From the NCBI RefSeq assembly GCF_028279465.1, contig NZ_JANQNS010000005.1, forward strand, positions 124,001 to 188,000: DNA of 64,000 bases, read 5' to 3'. The DNA comes from Parasphingopyxis sp. Its GTDB lineage: Bacteria > Pseudomonadota > Alphaproteobacteria > Sphingomonadales > Sphingomonadaceae. Below are positions 47,201-55,954 of the stretch, one piece after another. Position 1 is the stretch's first letter, and each line of letters starts with the position of its first letter. The notes beneath the pieces are model-generated. The model did no database searches. It had not been told where the DNA came from and worked only from the letters and a program-made list of their open reading frames with translations. The translations under genes and the position numbers were made by a program.

Positions 47201-47960
47201 GCGACATGCGGCCGGTGAAATGATTGGCGGTCGCGCCTTCCGCATCGCCCTGCAGCTCGTCCATCGCCGCGAAGACGGTCCGGATGCGGTCACTTTCGAT
47301 CGGGCCGGGAAATACCGTGTTGACGCGGATGCCGCGCGGACCGCATTCCTCCGCCAGCCGCCGCGACAATGCGTTGAGCGCGGCCTTGGGCACGACATAG
47401 GCGGTGCGGCCATAATAGCGGGTGTGCGAGAAAATCGTCGAGATATTGATGACCGAACCGCCGGGCGGGATCAGCGGCGCGACAATACGGGAGAGATTCC
47501 AGGTGACACCGAAGATATTGCGCATCGCATCGGCGACGGTTTCGGTGTCGCCACTGGCGTTCATTTCTTCCGCGTCTAGCGGCACATTTTCGAGCAGCTG
47601 TTTGGGGCCGGCCGATCCGGCATTGTTGACGAGGATATTGATCCGGCTGTGTTTTTTCTTGATCGCATCCATCGCGGCGCGGATCGAGTCCGGTTCGCCG
47701 CCGTCAAGGATCGCGGTATCGACCTTGTCCGCCGCCACGCCGGTATCTTTGACGACGGCTTCGCGCGCCGCCTCGATCCGGTCCTTGGTCCGCCCGGTCA
47801 TGATGACGGTCGCGCCCTCGCACGCATAGGCGCGGGCGATCTCGCCGCCGAGATTGCCGGCCGCCCCGGTGATCAGAGCGACCTTGCCCGCAAGGCGCCC
47901 ATCTACCCCCTTGGCCGCCCCGGCCTTTGCCGCAGCGGTCTTCTTTTTTGTTTCGGCCAT
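44280..47960 (-). CDS. mcr: Bifunctional malonyl-CoA reductase (tandem SDR halves)
   Basis: From ATG 47960 (AGGAATCT upstream) the product has 1226 residues, close to the roughly 1220 of the Chloroflexus enzyme. The N-terminal half has an SDR domain with TGAAGNLGGEIA (about residue 32), NNAGSAG and catalytic Y188-xxx-K192, then an inactive SDR-like extension. The C-terminal half begins near residue 575 with TGGSAGIGG (about 583), NNAGVAG and Y741-xxx-K745, again with an extension. In the characterised family the C half reduces malonyl-CoA to malonate semialdehyde and the N half reduces that to 3-hydroxypropionate, using NADPH. The Ala/Lys-rich N-terminus (TKKKTAAAKAGAAKG) is a variable leader. 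It follows pcs by 41 bases, same strand. Confidence 0.9.
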   Translation of the reverse strand: MAETKKKTAAAKAGAAKGVDGRLAGKVALITGAAGNLGGEIARAYACEGATVIMTGRTKDRIEAAREAVVKDTGVAADKVDTAILDGGEPDSIRAAMDAIKKKHSRINILVNNAGSAGPKQLLENVPLDAEEMNASGDTETVADAMRNIFGVTWNLSRIVAPLIPPGGSVINISTIFSHTRYYGRTAYVVPKAALNALSRRLAEECGPRGIRVNTVFPGPIESDRIRTVFAAMDELQGDAEGATANHFTGRMSLSRSIGGTEPKKTLPLPVDIAGACTFLASEESAGMNGNEIDVTHGMRARKDSRSTYLNRPSMRSLDGAGLTVLIVAGEDWEDALEMARIQIACGAKVLLGLPRAADVAQATARVMAHPAGDGLTIVRLRRSEATGMEEVLAGYSAEHGPITSAIVLPLKPAGYYADPLLEADDETVENFMDQELVGAIALGRTLSRYWKLHPDLLQDPRFVFMTNKSDGKDDIYSEIYGAGIAQLITIWRDESRVEREQKRIERAAWGNLIVRHTNAEEENLRFAGGHATRIVFKEQKIAETKLYLPGNIGEEAGASSAMVGFAENITGLHLGKVAFITGGSAGIGGQVARLLALAGAKVMMVARSEDQLVAARDRIVGELQDVGFSGVDRRVKYIANVDVSDFESLRAAFDETMEIFGRVDYLINNAGVAGAEDMVVDMALDDWRFTLDANLVSNYLLMHHAVPFMRAQRSGYILNVSSYFGGEKFLAVAYPNRADYAVSKAGQRAMVESFSRYLGPEIQCNAIAPGPVAGDRLAGTGGKPGLFKRRARLILENKRLNAIYAAVIRAVRDGADVDHVLGRLMRNDIAYLSHDKATPDALRKLVLDCARDGDGTCTWDRFLMTQELAARLLKRIAMGGYLLDLPEWSARAEKGEDWLAVVPPDEVPFLPQQRIEEDAEKIGKGVTSQLHLGAMPTEADVAQATVFYLADRAVSGETFMPSGGLAVERSTVEREMFGSPKAERLEAMKGKAVWIVCQHLADYIAATVRHLIGDLGVAKVVLLTQSKTGGQAIVNKLCDCPADNVHTIVAGEDIEPAMDEALQKWGRPTTVVSMPYEGLPDRLFESDEPLSPEEFRHMVEQNLTHHFRVSRKASLYDGCQLVLVSPDVPFGKKGPAFALANFIKTTLHAFTATLAVENERLVHDVAANQINLTRRVRSEEPRNEEEHQEELSRFARAVLLVGAPLPDAEDSRYRSRIYRGTSMTV

Positions 47961-48001
47961 AGATTCCTGTCTCCGATACAGCGCGCCGCTTGCGAGCGTC
48001 G

Positions 48002-51000
48002 TTATTCTTGTTGGGGCGGTTCGGCCTCGGCCGCCGCCCAATATTCGAACAATTCGTCTTTGCTGCGCAGGCCCATGGCGGGCAGCGCGTGGTTCACGAC
48101 ATAGGTCGCGCCGGAATGTTTATTGTCCCACATCGATTGATGCGCGTCGGGAAGGCCTTCCCAGGGGACAACCAGCGGCTCGGTCACATCGAGCAATCCC
48201 GCTGATACCATATTATTCATCAAAGTCACCTCATGCGCGTTGCACAGGTGCGTCCCGAAGATATTGGCGGTCGGCATGAAAATCCGCCGCTGCCGCGTCC
48301 AGACCTGCGGCGCGTAGAAGGTGTAGCGCCGCCCGGCCATCTCCTCGGCATAGACGACGCGGCCACCGAACGGTTTGACGAGCGATGTCGAGACGCCGAG
48401 CGTATCCTGCCCGGCCCGCTCGAACACGATGTCAGGCACGCCGCGCGGGTTGCCGGGCGATCTTAGCAGCTTGCCAATCGCCGTACCGAAGGGCTTCATC
48501 GTCTTCTGCTGGTAATCGCGCACGCCGATCTTGAAATTCTCGATATCCTGTTTGGCATCGGGCAGGCGCGGCAGCGTATCGGGCCAATGGAAATTCGCGC
48601 CGTCGCGGCGTTTCAATGTTTCGAGACTGACGACGCCCTCGATCGATTCCTCGAGGCCTAGCGACTGGAGGAATTCGCGCTGGCCGTCGGTCGTCGAGAC
48701 GACCACGATCCGCGCCTTGAACAGCCGCGCCGCCTCGATCATTTCGAGGCCTGTCTCATCGGCGAGATCGCGGCTGTTGGGTCCGTAGTAGAGGAGCACG
48801 GACTCGCCGCCACGCAGATTGGCCCGCTGCAGCATCTCCTCGGGCCGCGCCGCGCCGGCCTTACCCATGAAGCTGAAATGATAGCCCGAGGATGCGCCGT
48901 AAAAGGCCAGCGTGCCATGCTCTTCGAGCAGCTGAAAACTGCGCGGGAAAGCGCGCTCGCCGGCATGGCTAACGACATAATCGGCGAGCTTGCCGCCGGT
49001 CATTTCGCGATACGCGTCGAGCAGCGCCGCGCCATCGGCTTCCCATTGCCGCGCTTCTTCGGGATCGTCGGGCACCGGCGTGAAGCAATCGGCGATTTCC
49101 GGCGCCTTGCGGTTGATCGCGCCGACTGCGCCCTGGTTGCGGACGAACTCGGCGCGATCTGCGCTCGACACCATGCCTACCGTGGAAAGCCCGGTCCGCA
49201 CGCTCGATTTGAGCGCGTCCAGACCGGTCCCGGTCGCCGCGCCCTCGACGAAGATCGTCCGGCCGGGCTCGATGCCGAGCGTCGTAAACAGGCAGCGGGT
49301 GATGGTACCGAGATTGAGCGTATAGGCACTGGCTTGTTCGAGCGTCAGATCGCCGGGCACACGGTGGAGCTGCGGCCCCTGCACCGTCAGGAACTGCGCA
49401 TGGCTGCCGGTCTTCGTCTCGTATCCCTGGATGGCAAAGCCCGCATACATCGGATCGTTGCCGACCTCGGGCGAAAGCAGATCGTTGGTGCCTGAGTATA
49501 TGTTCACGAGATCGCCGACCTTGAGCCGGCCTTCGGCCTTCAATTCGCTGCCGAGCGCGGCGATCAATGCCAGCCCACCCGAACCCGTCGTCTGCACATC
49601 CTCGTCATGCGCATCGAAGGGCGAGACGGGAATGCCGGTCAGCGCCCAGATATCGTTGAAATTGACCTCGGACGACAAAAGATAGACGAGCGCCTCATTG
49701 GCCTCGGGCTGCGGCACGGGCACGATCAGCTCGCGCTCATGCGTTGCGGGCGGGCCGAAGCGCGGCGTGCCGGTATCGGGGTCGCGCGCGATGCCGAAGG
49801 CGAGCTGGTGATCGGGGATCGGCGTTATGCCCGGATAGAAGGGCGCGCCGACCGGTAACAGATCGCCGCGCTCGATCATCGCCGCCTTGCGCGGCTCGTG
49901 CTCCGCGTCGATCCAGACGCCGTCCCGACGCACGGGCAGCGGCGGGCTCTGTTTGTCCATGAATTGCTGGATGCCGGTCTTGCCGCCTTCCGGATCGATG
50001 ATCGCTTCTGCAAAACGCTGCGCTTCGCGTACAAGGCCCGCTTCGATGCCTTCGGCCCACCCGGTACGGATCGCGTCTAGCGCGCGCGCTCCTGCCGTGT
50101 CGCGCCCGGCCCATGCGAGTTGCTTCAGGATGCGCTGGAGGAAATCGTCCGCGAGCACCGCATCGAGATCGATATCCGCCGCTTGCGACCAGCGTTCGAT
50201 CATCTTCTGTCGCTCGGCGAAAGCCTGGCCGAGAAGACTATCGGTCGGCGAGCGGACGAATTCGCGGACCATCGCATGGGCGCGCGACAGCGCATCGTCC
50301 GACCCCTCCGCCAGCACATCGACTGCGCCGATCGCCAGCGCCTGATCCGCATCGATCGCCCGGCCGCCGAGGATCAGGTCGAGCGCGTCGCGCAGCCCAG
50401 TCTCGCCGCGTTTCGCCGCGAGGAGACGCGGCAAGCGCTGCGTCCCGCCATAGCCGGGCAGCAGGCGAAGGTTGATTTCGGGCTGGCCGAAACGCGCCTT
50501 GGGATCGGCGATCCGATAGTGACAGGCGAGTGCGAACTCCATCCCGCCGCCCAGCGCCACGCCCTGGATCGCGGCGATGCACGGCTTGCCCATCGCCTCG
50601 ATCTTCGCAAAGGCGAGCTGCGCATTGTCCGGTAGCGCCTTGGCCTCGGACACGCTGTTCACCTCTTCGAGCATCTGCCGGATATCGGCGCCCGCGACAA
50701 AGCTCTGGCTGCCCGCGCCGGTGAAGACGACCGCGACGACATCGTCCTTGCGCGCCAGATGATCAACGATGATGCCGAGTTCGTCGAGCGCGCGTTCGTT
50801 GAGGGCGTTGACCGGCGGGTTGGTGACGGTGACGGTCGCCACGCGCTTGCCGGGCGCAACGCGGTTATACTGGATGACGAAGAAGCGGTAGCGCTCGAAC
50901 AGCTGCTGTTCGTCGGCAAGCTGCTGCTTGCGCTTCCAGGCCTCGACGGCGCGAGTCAGATCGTCGAGGCTCTCCGGATTACGCAGCGTCGAGACGTCGC

Positions 51001-53479
51001 CGACGTCCTCGTCTTCGACCACCGCGCGCACCATCCGCCGCATATATTTGCCGCTGCGCGTTTCGGGGAATTCGGCGAGCTCGATAAAGTCGGACGGAAC
51101 GGCGACAGCGCCCTTTTCGGTGCGGACGAGCCCGGCCAGCCGGTTGCGATCTTCTTGCGTCAGCCGCTGTCCCACCGCCGGCGTTACGAACGCGACCGGC
51201 GTCGCACCTTTCTCACGATGCGGTGCGCCGATGACCAAAACGTTGCCGACCGGTGAATTGGGATCGAGCGCTTTGTCGCGCAGGATCGCGCCCTCGATCT
51301 CCTCGGTCCCGATCCGGTGCCCCGAAACGTTGATAACGTCGTCCGATCGGCCATGGAGCGAATAGGAGCCGTCCTCATGGCGCATGGCGAAATCGCCCTG
51401 GGTATAGGCCCAGGCGCCGCGCCAGCGTTTCCAATATGTGTCCGCATAGCGTTCGGCATTGCCGCGCCAGTCCGAGGCGACACGCGCCGTTAGGCCATCC
51501 GTCTCTACCGCGAAACCCTCCGCATCGCCCCAGATTGTCCGCGCCAGATAGGGATAGGGCAGGCGGATGATGATCTCGCCCTTCTCGCCCAGCTCCGCCC
51601 GCCGCCACGCTACACCCGTTTCGGCGTCGTCCCGCTCCAACAGGACGGCATCGGCTTGGCCTTTCCCGTCCGCATCCTCGACCCAGACATCGCCCAATAT
51701 CCAGGGCAGCGGATAGGTATGCGCATCGGGTCGGAGCGGAAAATCGTCATTGCCATGGAAATGCGTCCACACGATCCCGCCATGTTCGGTCGCCCAATAG
51801 CTGTTGATATAGCGTTCGACGACATGCTCCATCGCAAAGGCCTGTACGGCGGGCGAGACGGGCTCTGCACAGAAGGTCGCGACTTTGAGCGAGGAGAGGT
51901 CGTAACGCTCGATATCTTTCAGGTTTTCCGGATTCTGCATCACCGATTTAAGGAAGGTGACGCCGGCCTTGAAGATATCGACCTTATAGCGCTCGATGAT
52001 CGAGGCGAAGCGCCCGGCATGCGGGAAGACCGGCGAGCCTTCGGTGATAATCGTCGTCACGCGGCAGAGCAGCGAGGCAGCGATCAGATAGCTTTGCCCC
52101 GTGATCCAGCCCGGATCGGCGACGACATACATGGTATCGCCCGGCTCGGCCCCGAAAGCCGCGGGCATGGTGGCAGCGACGCCCGCGCAATAGCCGCCAT
52201 GGACATGGACCACGCCCTTGGGTTTGCCCGTCGATCCCGAAGTGTAAATGATGAAGTTTGGATATTCGGCATCGACAGCGAGCACCGGCGCGGACCCCCA
52301 GACCGCGCGGACGAACTCGGTGTCAGGCAGGGCGAGCAGCGCCTCTTCATCCGCTACGTCGAAACCGGCCTCGCGTGCGGCGGCCAGCAATTCCTCGCCC
52401 GCCGCATCGGTCAGCTCATGGCTCCACCGGTCGCGATCGTCGTTCCAGATCAGGTCGGGCTGTGCGGTGTGGCGGACCACGACGACCGCCTCGACGCGCG
52501 GCGGCGAATCGACGAGCGCACTCGCCACCGCGATCCGAAGCTGCGCCGATTGCCGCGCATCGATGCCGCCGGCCTGTCCCATCTCGGCCAGCGCCTTGCC
52601 CACGCCGCGCATCACGTCGGACCGCTCGACCGTGACTTCGCCGTCGAGCAGTTCGGCCACCGTATCGCGGATCAGCCCCGCCTGTTCGGCCGTCACGCCA
52701 AGATCGCCATCGGCGAGCGCGCCGTGGAGCAACTCCATCGCCACCGGCACAGCCACGAAATTGTCGAGCGCCGGGTCGGTGTAGTTCGGCTTGAACGGCA
52801 CCATCTGCGCGTTGCGATAGCTGCCATCGGCGGTGATCACGACCTTGGCGCCGGCATCGGCGATCCGGTCGGACAGCGTCTTGTCGCTAAAGCCGCCGAA
52901 CACGGGCGTATAGACGATGCCGAGCCGTTTGGCGCCTTCGGTCCAGTAGATCTGCTCGGCGATGCTCGGCATGTTGAGCGCGATCCGGTCGCCGGCCTTC
53001 ATCCCGAGTGCCTTGAGTGCCAGCGCGCACTTCGCGCTTTCTAGCAGCAGCTTCTTGCGGCTGATAACCTCGCTATCGACCGGCCCGCCGCGCCCGCCAT
53101 CCTCGGCCATGTTCCAGCGATCGCCCTCGAAGATCAGCGCCGCTTCCTCGCCATGGCCCGCGAGCACATGGCGGTCGACCTCGTTGAAGGCCGCGCTCGT
53201 CAGGCCGCCTTCGAACCAGCGCCAATTGGGCGGATCGTCGCCATTGAACGCGCGATCCCAGGGTTCGAAGTCTGCCAGCAAGTCGAGCGTGACCGGCGCC
53301 GCGGTCGCCGCATCCCATCCTGACCAGCATTCATTCGCATCGTCCCAACTGACCCACACACCCTGTTCCGGCAGGAACCAATAGAGTTCGCATTTTGCGA
53401 TAATGCCATGAAAGGCACCGGGATTCTCCCGGCAAGCCTGATTCATAGATTTCCATGAATTCTGGCTATCAACTCGCAA
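48002..53479 (-). CDS. pcs: Propionyl-CoA synthase (ligase-hydratase-reductase fusion)
   Basis: The 1825-residue chain has three enzymes. Residues 1-860 form an acyl-CoA synthetase: [11 protein letters not shown] at 412-422, [12 protein letters not shown] at 711-722, and Lys811 in TRSGKYMRR. Residues about 870-1130 form an enoyl-CoA hydratase with both catalytic Glu (E981 in GGGMEFA, E1001 in FGQPEIN). Residues about 1230-1825 form an MDR-type enoyl-CoA reductase (VEGAATGTGLDA, ASEVNFNDIW-like entry, HSGATYVVNHALP). This order and length are those of propionyl-CoA synthase, which converts 3-hydroxypropionate to propionyl-CoA with ATP, CoA and NADPH. TTG 53479 with AAAGGG upstream is preferred because a Trp ahead of PGAFHG seems conserved; ATG 53446 is the alternative. 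Confidence 0.93.
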   Translation of the reverse strand: MRVDSQNSWKSMNQACRENPGAFHGIIAKCELYWFLPEQGVWVSWDDANECWSGWDAATAAPVTLDLLADFEPWDRAFNGDDPPNWRWFEGGLTSAAFNEVDRHVLAGHGEEAALIFEGDRWNMAEDGGRGGPVDSEVISRKKLLLESAKCALALKALGMKAGDRIALNMPSIAEQIYWTEGAKRLGIVYTPVFGGFSDKTLSDRIADAGAKVVITADGSYRNAQMVPFKPNYTDPALDNFVAVPVAMELLHGALADGDLGVTAEQAGLIRDTVAELLDGEVTVERSDVMRGVGKALAEMGQAGGIDARQSAQLRIAVASALVDSPPRVEAVVVVRHTAQPDLIWNDDRDRWSHELTDAAGEELLAAAREAGFDVADEEALLALPDTEFVRAVWGSAPVLAVDAEYPNFIIYTSGSTGKPKGVVHVHGGYCAGVAATMPAAFGAEPGDTMYVVADPGWITGQSYLIAASLLCRVTTIITEGSPVFPHAGRFASIIERYKVDIFKAGVTFLKSVMQNPENLKDIERYDLSSLKVATFCAEPVSPAVQAFAMEHVVERYINSYWATEHGGIVWTHFHGNDDFPLRPDAHTYPLPWILGDVWVEDADGKGQADAVLLERDDAETGVAWRRAELGEKGEIIIRLPYPYLARTIWGDAEGFAVETDGLTARVASDWRGNAERYADTYWKRWRGAWAYTQGDFAMRHEDGSYSLHGRSDDVINVSGHRIGTEEIEGAILRDKALDPNSPVGNVLVIGAPHREKGATPVAFVTPAVGQRLTQEDRNRLAGLVRTEKGAVAVPSDFIELAEFPETRSGKYMRRMVRAVVEDEDVGDVSTLRNPESLDDLTRAVEAWKRKQQLADEQQLFERYRFFVIQYNRVAPGKRVATVTVTNPPVNALNERALDELGIIVDHLARKDDVVAVVFTGAGSQSFVAGADIRQMLEEVNSVSEAKALPDNAQLAFAKIEAMGKPCIAAIQGVALGGGMEFALACHYRIADPKARFGQPEINLRLLPGYGGTQRLPRLLAAKRGETGLRDALDLILGGRAIDADQALAIGAVDVLAEGSDDALSRAHAMVREFVRSPTDSLLGQAFAERQKMIERWSQAADIDLDAVLADDFLQRILKQLAWAGRDTAGARALDAIRTGWAEGIEAGLVREAQRFAEAIIDPEGGKTGIQQFMDKQSPPLPVRRDGVWIDAEHEPRKAAMIERGDLLPVGAPFYPGITPIPDHQLAFGIARDPDTGTPRFGPPATHERELIVPVPQPEANEALVYLLSSEVNFNDIWALTGIPVSPFDAHDEDVQTTGSGGLALIAALGSELKAEGRLKVGDLVNIYSGTNDLLSPEVGNDPMYAGFAIQGYETKTGSHAQFLTVQGPQLHRVPGDLTLEQASAYTLNLGTITRCLFTTLGIEPGRTIFVEGAATGTGLDALKSSVRTGLSTVGMVSSADRAEFVRNQGAVGAINRKAPEIADCFTPVPDDPEEARQWEADGAALLDAYREMTGGKLADYVVSHAGERAFPRSFQLLEEHGTLAFYGASSGYHFSFMGKAGAARPEEMLQRANLRGGESVLLYYGPNSRDLADETGLEMIEAARLFKARIVVVSTTDGQREFLQSLGLEESIEGVVSLETLKRRDGANFHWPDTLPRLPDAKQDIENFKIGVRDYQQKTMKPFGTAIGKLLRSPGNPRGVPDIVFERAGQDTLGVSTSLVKPFGGRVVYAEEMAGRRYTFYAPQVWTRQRRIFMPTANIFGTHLCNAHEVTLMNNMVSAGLLDVTEPLVVPWEGLPDAHQSMWDNKHSGATYVVNHALPAMGLRSKDELFEYWAAAEAEPPQQE

Positions 53480-53835
53480 TCCCGTACCCTTTCTCTCGTT
53501 TGTCTTTGTTTCTGCTATCAGAAGCGATGCCCTAGCACCGCCAACACAGGATTAGACCGCAGATTCTCGAGTTTCGCGACGCACGACCAAAGCGGTCTCA
53601 AGGTCGCTGATGAGAGCGTAGCTTGAACCCACCGAAGAACGCAAACGACAAAACATATCGACAAATGCTTTCGCATCGTCGGATGTCTGATTGCTACGGA
53701 AACGCGACCAGAGACCATTTCGCTCCAAACTGCGTCACGCGTCTATTTCGTTGTTCCGTACGATTCCGCATTCGCGCCACAGCTGAATTTCCATTACGGA
53801 CGGTTGGCGCTGTGTAGACAATGATGGAGGGATCG
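53480..53835. other. Intergenic region upstream of pcs, divergent promoters
   Basis: This interval separates pcs (minus strand) from the VOC gene (plus strand) and must hold both promoters. Small frames on either strand (53518-53718, 53623-53817) have no ribosome site or recognisable motif. I see no strong palindrome and no adjacent regulator gene, so control of pcs-mcr cannot be guessed from here. Confidence 0.4.
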
Positions 53836-54303
53836 GTGCGGAAAACAAAAATATTGGCCGCAATGTGCGCGGTGGCAGTCTGGACCGGCATATCCAGCCC
53901 GGTTGCAGCGCAGGGGCAGGACGGCATGCCGCAGGAACGCGTCACCGGCATCGGTGGCTTCTTTTTTCGCGCCGAAGACCCGGCGGCGCTGGCGGTCTGG
54001 TACCGCGACAATCTGGGCATCGACCTCACACCGCGCTCCTATGATGTGGAGCCTTGGCAACAGGAGGCCGGGCCGACCGTCTTCGGGCCGTTCAGCGCGA
54101 CGACCGAGTATTTCGGACGGCCCGAGCAGATGTGGATGATCAATTTCCGCGTCGCCGATCTCGACGCGATGGCCGCGCAGCTGGAGGCGAACGATATCGC
54201 GGTGGAGATCGATCCGGAGACTTATCCGAACGGCCGTTTTGCGCGTCTCGCCGATCCCGAGGGCAATCCGATCCAGCTCTGGCAGCCGGCCACCCCGGAG
54301 TAA
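53836..54303 (+). CDS. Exported VOC-superfamily (glyoxalase-like) protein
   Basis: A GTG at 53836 directly behind GGAGGG gives 155 residues with a clean signal peptide ([21 protein letters not shown]). The mature part is one VOC domain: [25 protein letters not shown] at the start and [17 protein letters not shown] at the end, with Glu/Gln expected as metal ligands. Most VOC proteins are cytosolic; a secreted one is unusual. It stands ahead of formaldehyde dehydrogenase genes on the same strand. Function is unknown. ATG codons 12 and 15 bases earlier have no ribosome site. Confidence 0.8.
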   Translation: MRKTKILAAMCAVAVWTGISSPVAAQGQDGMPQERVTGIGGFFFRAEDPAALAVWYRDNLGIDLTPRSYDVEPWQQEAGPTVFGPFSATTEYFGRPEQMWMINFRVADLDAMAAQLEANDIAVEIDPETYPNGRFARLADPEGNPIQLWQPATPE

Positions 54304-54385
54304 GGCGCGGACTGCACCCACTATCCAATCGCGGCGATCGGAGCTATTCCGTCCGTACATTCGATCTTCTGGGGGAGGAGCAGCC

Positions 54386-55495
54386 ATGAAAACGCGCGCC
54401 GCCGTCGCCTTCGAGGCGAAGAAGCCGCTCGAGATTGTCGAACTCGACCTGGAGGGCCCCAAAGAGGGCGAGGTGCTGGTCGAGCTGATGGCGACGGGCA
54501 TCTGCCATACCGATGCCTACACATTGGATGGTTTCGACAGCGAAGGGATCTTCCCATCCATCCTCGGCCATGAGGGCGCGGGCATCGTGCGCGAAGTCGG
54601 CGCGGGCGTAACCTCGGTCGCGCCGGACGACCATGTGATCCCGGCCTATATTCCCGAATGCCGCCAGTGCAAAAGCTGCCGCTCCCAAAAGACCAACCTC
54701 TGCACGGCGATCCGCGATACGCAGGGCAAGGGCGTCATGCCGGACGGGACCAGCCGGTTCAGCTACAAGGGCGAGACGATCTACCACTATATGGGCTGCT
54801 CGACCTTCTCGAACTTCACCGTGCTGCCCGAAATCGCGGTGGCGAAGATCCGCGAGGACGCACCCTTTGACACTAGCTGCTATGTCGGCTGCGGCGTGAC
54901 GACCGGCGTTGGCGCGGTGATCAATACGGCCGATGTCGAGGCCGGCGCGAACGTTATCGTATTCGGGCTGGGCGGGATCGGCCTCAACGTGATCCAGGGC
55001 GCGAAACTGGTCGGCGCGAACCAGATTATCGGCGTCGATATCAACCCGGACCGCGAGGAATGGGGCCGCAAGTTCGGCATGACCGATTTCGTGAACCCGA
55101 ACGACGTGTCAGGCGACCTCGTCGCCCATCTCGTCGAGATGACGGACGGCGGCGCGGATTACACATTCGATTGCACGGGCAATACGGACGTTATGCGCAC
55201 CGCGCTCGAAGCCTGCCATCGCGGCTGGGGTGAGAGCGTCATCATCGGCGTTGCCGAGGCCGGCAAGGAAATCTCGACCCGCCCGTTCCAGCTCGTCACG
55301 GGCCGCGTCTGGAAAGGCACGGCGTTCGGCGGCGCGCGCGGGCGGACGGATATTCCGAAAATGGTGGAATGGTATATGGACGGCAAAATCCAGATCGACC
55401 CGATGATCACCCACCGGCTCTCGCTCGAAGAGATCAACAAGGGCTTCGACATGATGCATGCGGGCGAAAGCATCCGCAGCGTCGTAGTCTACTGA
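54386..55495 (+). CDS. frmA: S-(hydroxymethyl)glutathione dehydrogenase / class III alcohol dehydrogenase
   Basis: The ATG at 54386 follows GGGGGAGGAG. The 369-residue product has the catalytic zinc ligands (GICHTD, GHEGAG, and Cys in CYVGCGV), the structural zinc site with four Cys ([15 protein letters not shown]), and the NAD fold [26 protein letters not shown] and the Arg-containing [12 protein letters not shown] are class III features that recognise the glutathione adduct. It oxidises the formaldehyde-glutathione adduct with NAD. The partner S-formylglutathione hydrolase is not in the window. Confidence 0.94.
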   Translation: MKTRAAVAFEAKKPLEIVELDLEGPKEGEVLVELMATGICHTDAYTLDGFDSEGIFPSILGHEGAGIVREVGAGVTSVAPDDHVIPAYIPECRQCKSCRSQKTNLCTAIRDTQGKGVMPDGTSRFSYKGETIYHYMGCSTFSNFTVLPEIAVAKIREDAPFDTSCYVGCGVTTGVGAVINTADVEAGANVIVFGLGGIGLNVIQGAKLVGANQIIGVDINPDREEWGRKFGMTDFVNPNDVSGDLVAHLVEMTDGGADYTFDCTGNTDVMRTALEACHRGWGESVIIGVAEAGKEISTRPFQLVTGRVWKGTAFGGARGRTDIPKMVEWYMDGKIQIDPMITHRLSLEEINKGFDMMHAGESIRSVVVY

Positions 55496-55527
55496 GCAAA
55501 CCGCTTTCAACTGAAGGAGATATCTAC

Positions 55528-55920
55528 ATGTTTTCGCATATCATGGTCGGCACGAACGACGTGGAGAAGGCCAAGACTTTCTATACTGCCGTGCTCGGCA
55601 CACTCGGCGCCGGCGAGCCGATGGAGAATGTCAGCGACAGCGGCCATACGCGCCTGTTCTGGATTCACAATGGCGGCGTGTTCGGCGTCAGCGAGCCGAT
55701 TGACAATGAGCCGGCGACCTGCGCGAACGGCGCGACAATCGGCTTTGCCTGCGAATCCTTCGAACAGGTCAAGGCGTTTCACGATGCGGGCGTCGCGGCC
55801 GGCGGCACCTCGATCGAAGACCCGCCAGGTCTGCGCGAATCCAGCATGGGCAATATGAACCTGTCCTATGTCCGCGATCCGGACGGCAACAAGCTGTGCG
55901 CGATGCACCGCGCGGGCTGA
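55528..55920 (+). CDS. VOC-superfamily (glyoxalase-like) protein
   Basis: The ATG at 55528 has AAGGAGA upstream, 32 bases after the frmA stop. The 130-residue cytosolic protein has the VOC pattern: HIMVGTNDVEKAKTFYTAVLG, SDSGHTRLFWIHNGGVFGVSEP and YVRDPDGNKLCAMHR. Genes of this kind often accompany glutathione-dependent formaldehyde dehydrogenase; a link to glutathione adducts is plausible but not shown. It is followed by an acyl-CoA dehydrogenase gene. Confidence 0.87.
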   Translation: MFSHIMVGTNDVEKAKTFYTAVLGTLGAGEPMENVSDSGHTRLFWIHNGGVFGVSEPIDNEPATCANGATIGFACESFEQVKAFHDAGVAAGGTSIEDPPGLRESSMGNMNLSYVRDPDGNKLCAMHRAG

Positions 55921-55954
55921 CCACAGACGCTCGCCGGACGGGGGCGCCCGACGC

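Noticed and set aside
44229-47579. A 1116-codon open frame on the plus strand opposite mcr
   Set aside because: It is the antisense shadow of mcr in high-GC DNA: no ribosome site, low-complexity composition rich in Arg, Asp and Ile, and no family motif, while the minus strand has full catalytic motifs.
48002-53479. Three separate genes (ligase, crotonase, reductase) rather than one fusion
   Set aside because: The frame is continuous through all three domains without internal stops, and the order and total length fit the known fused enzyme.
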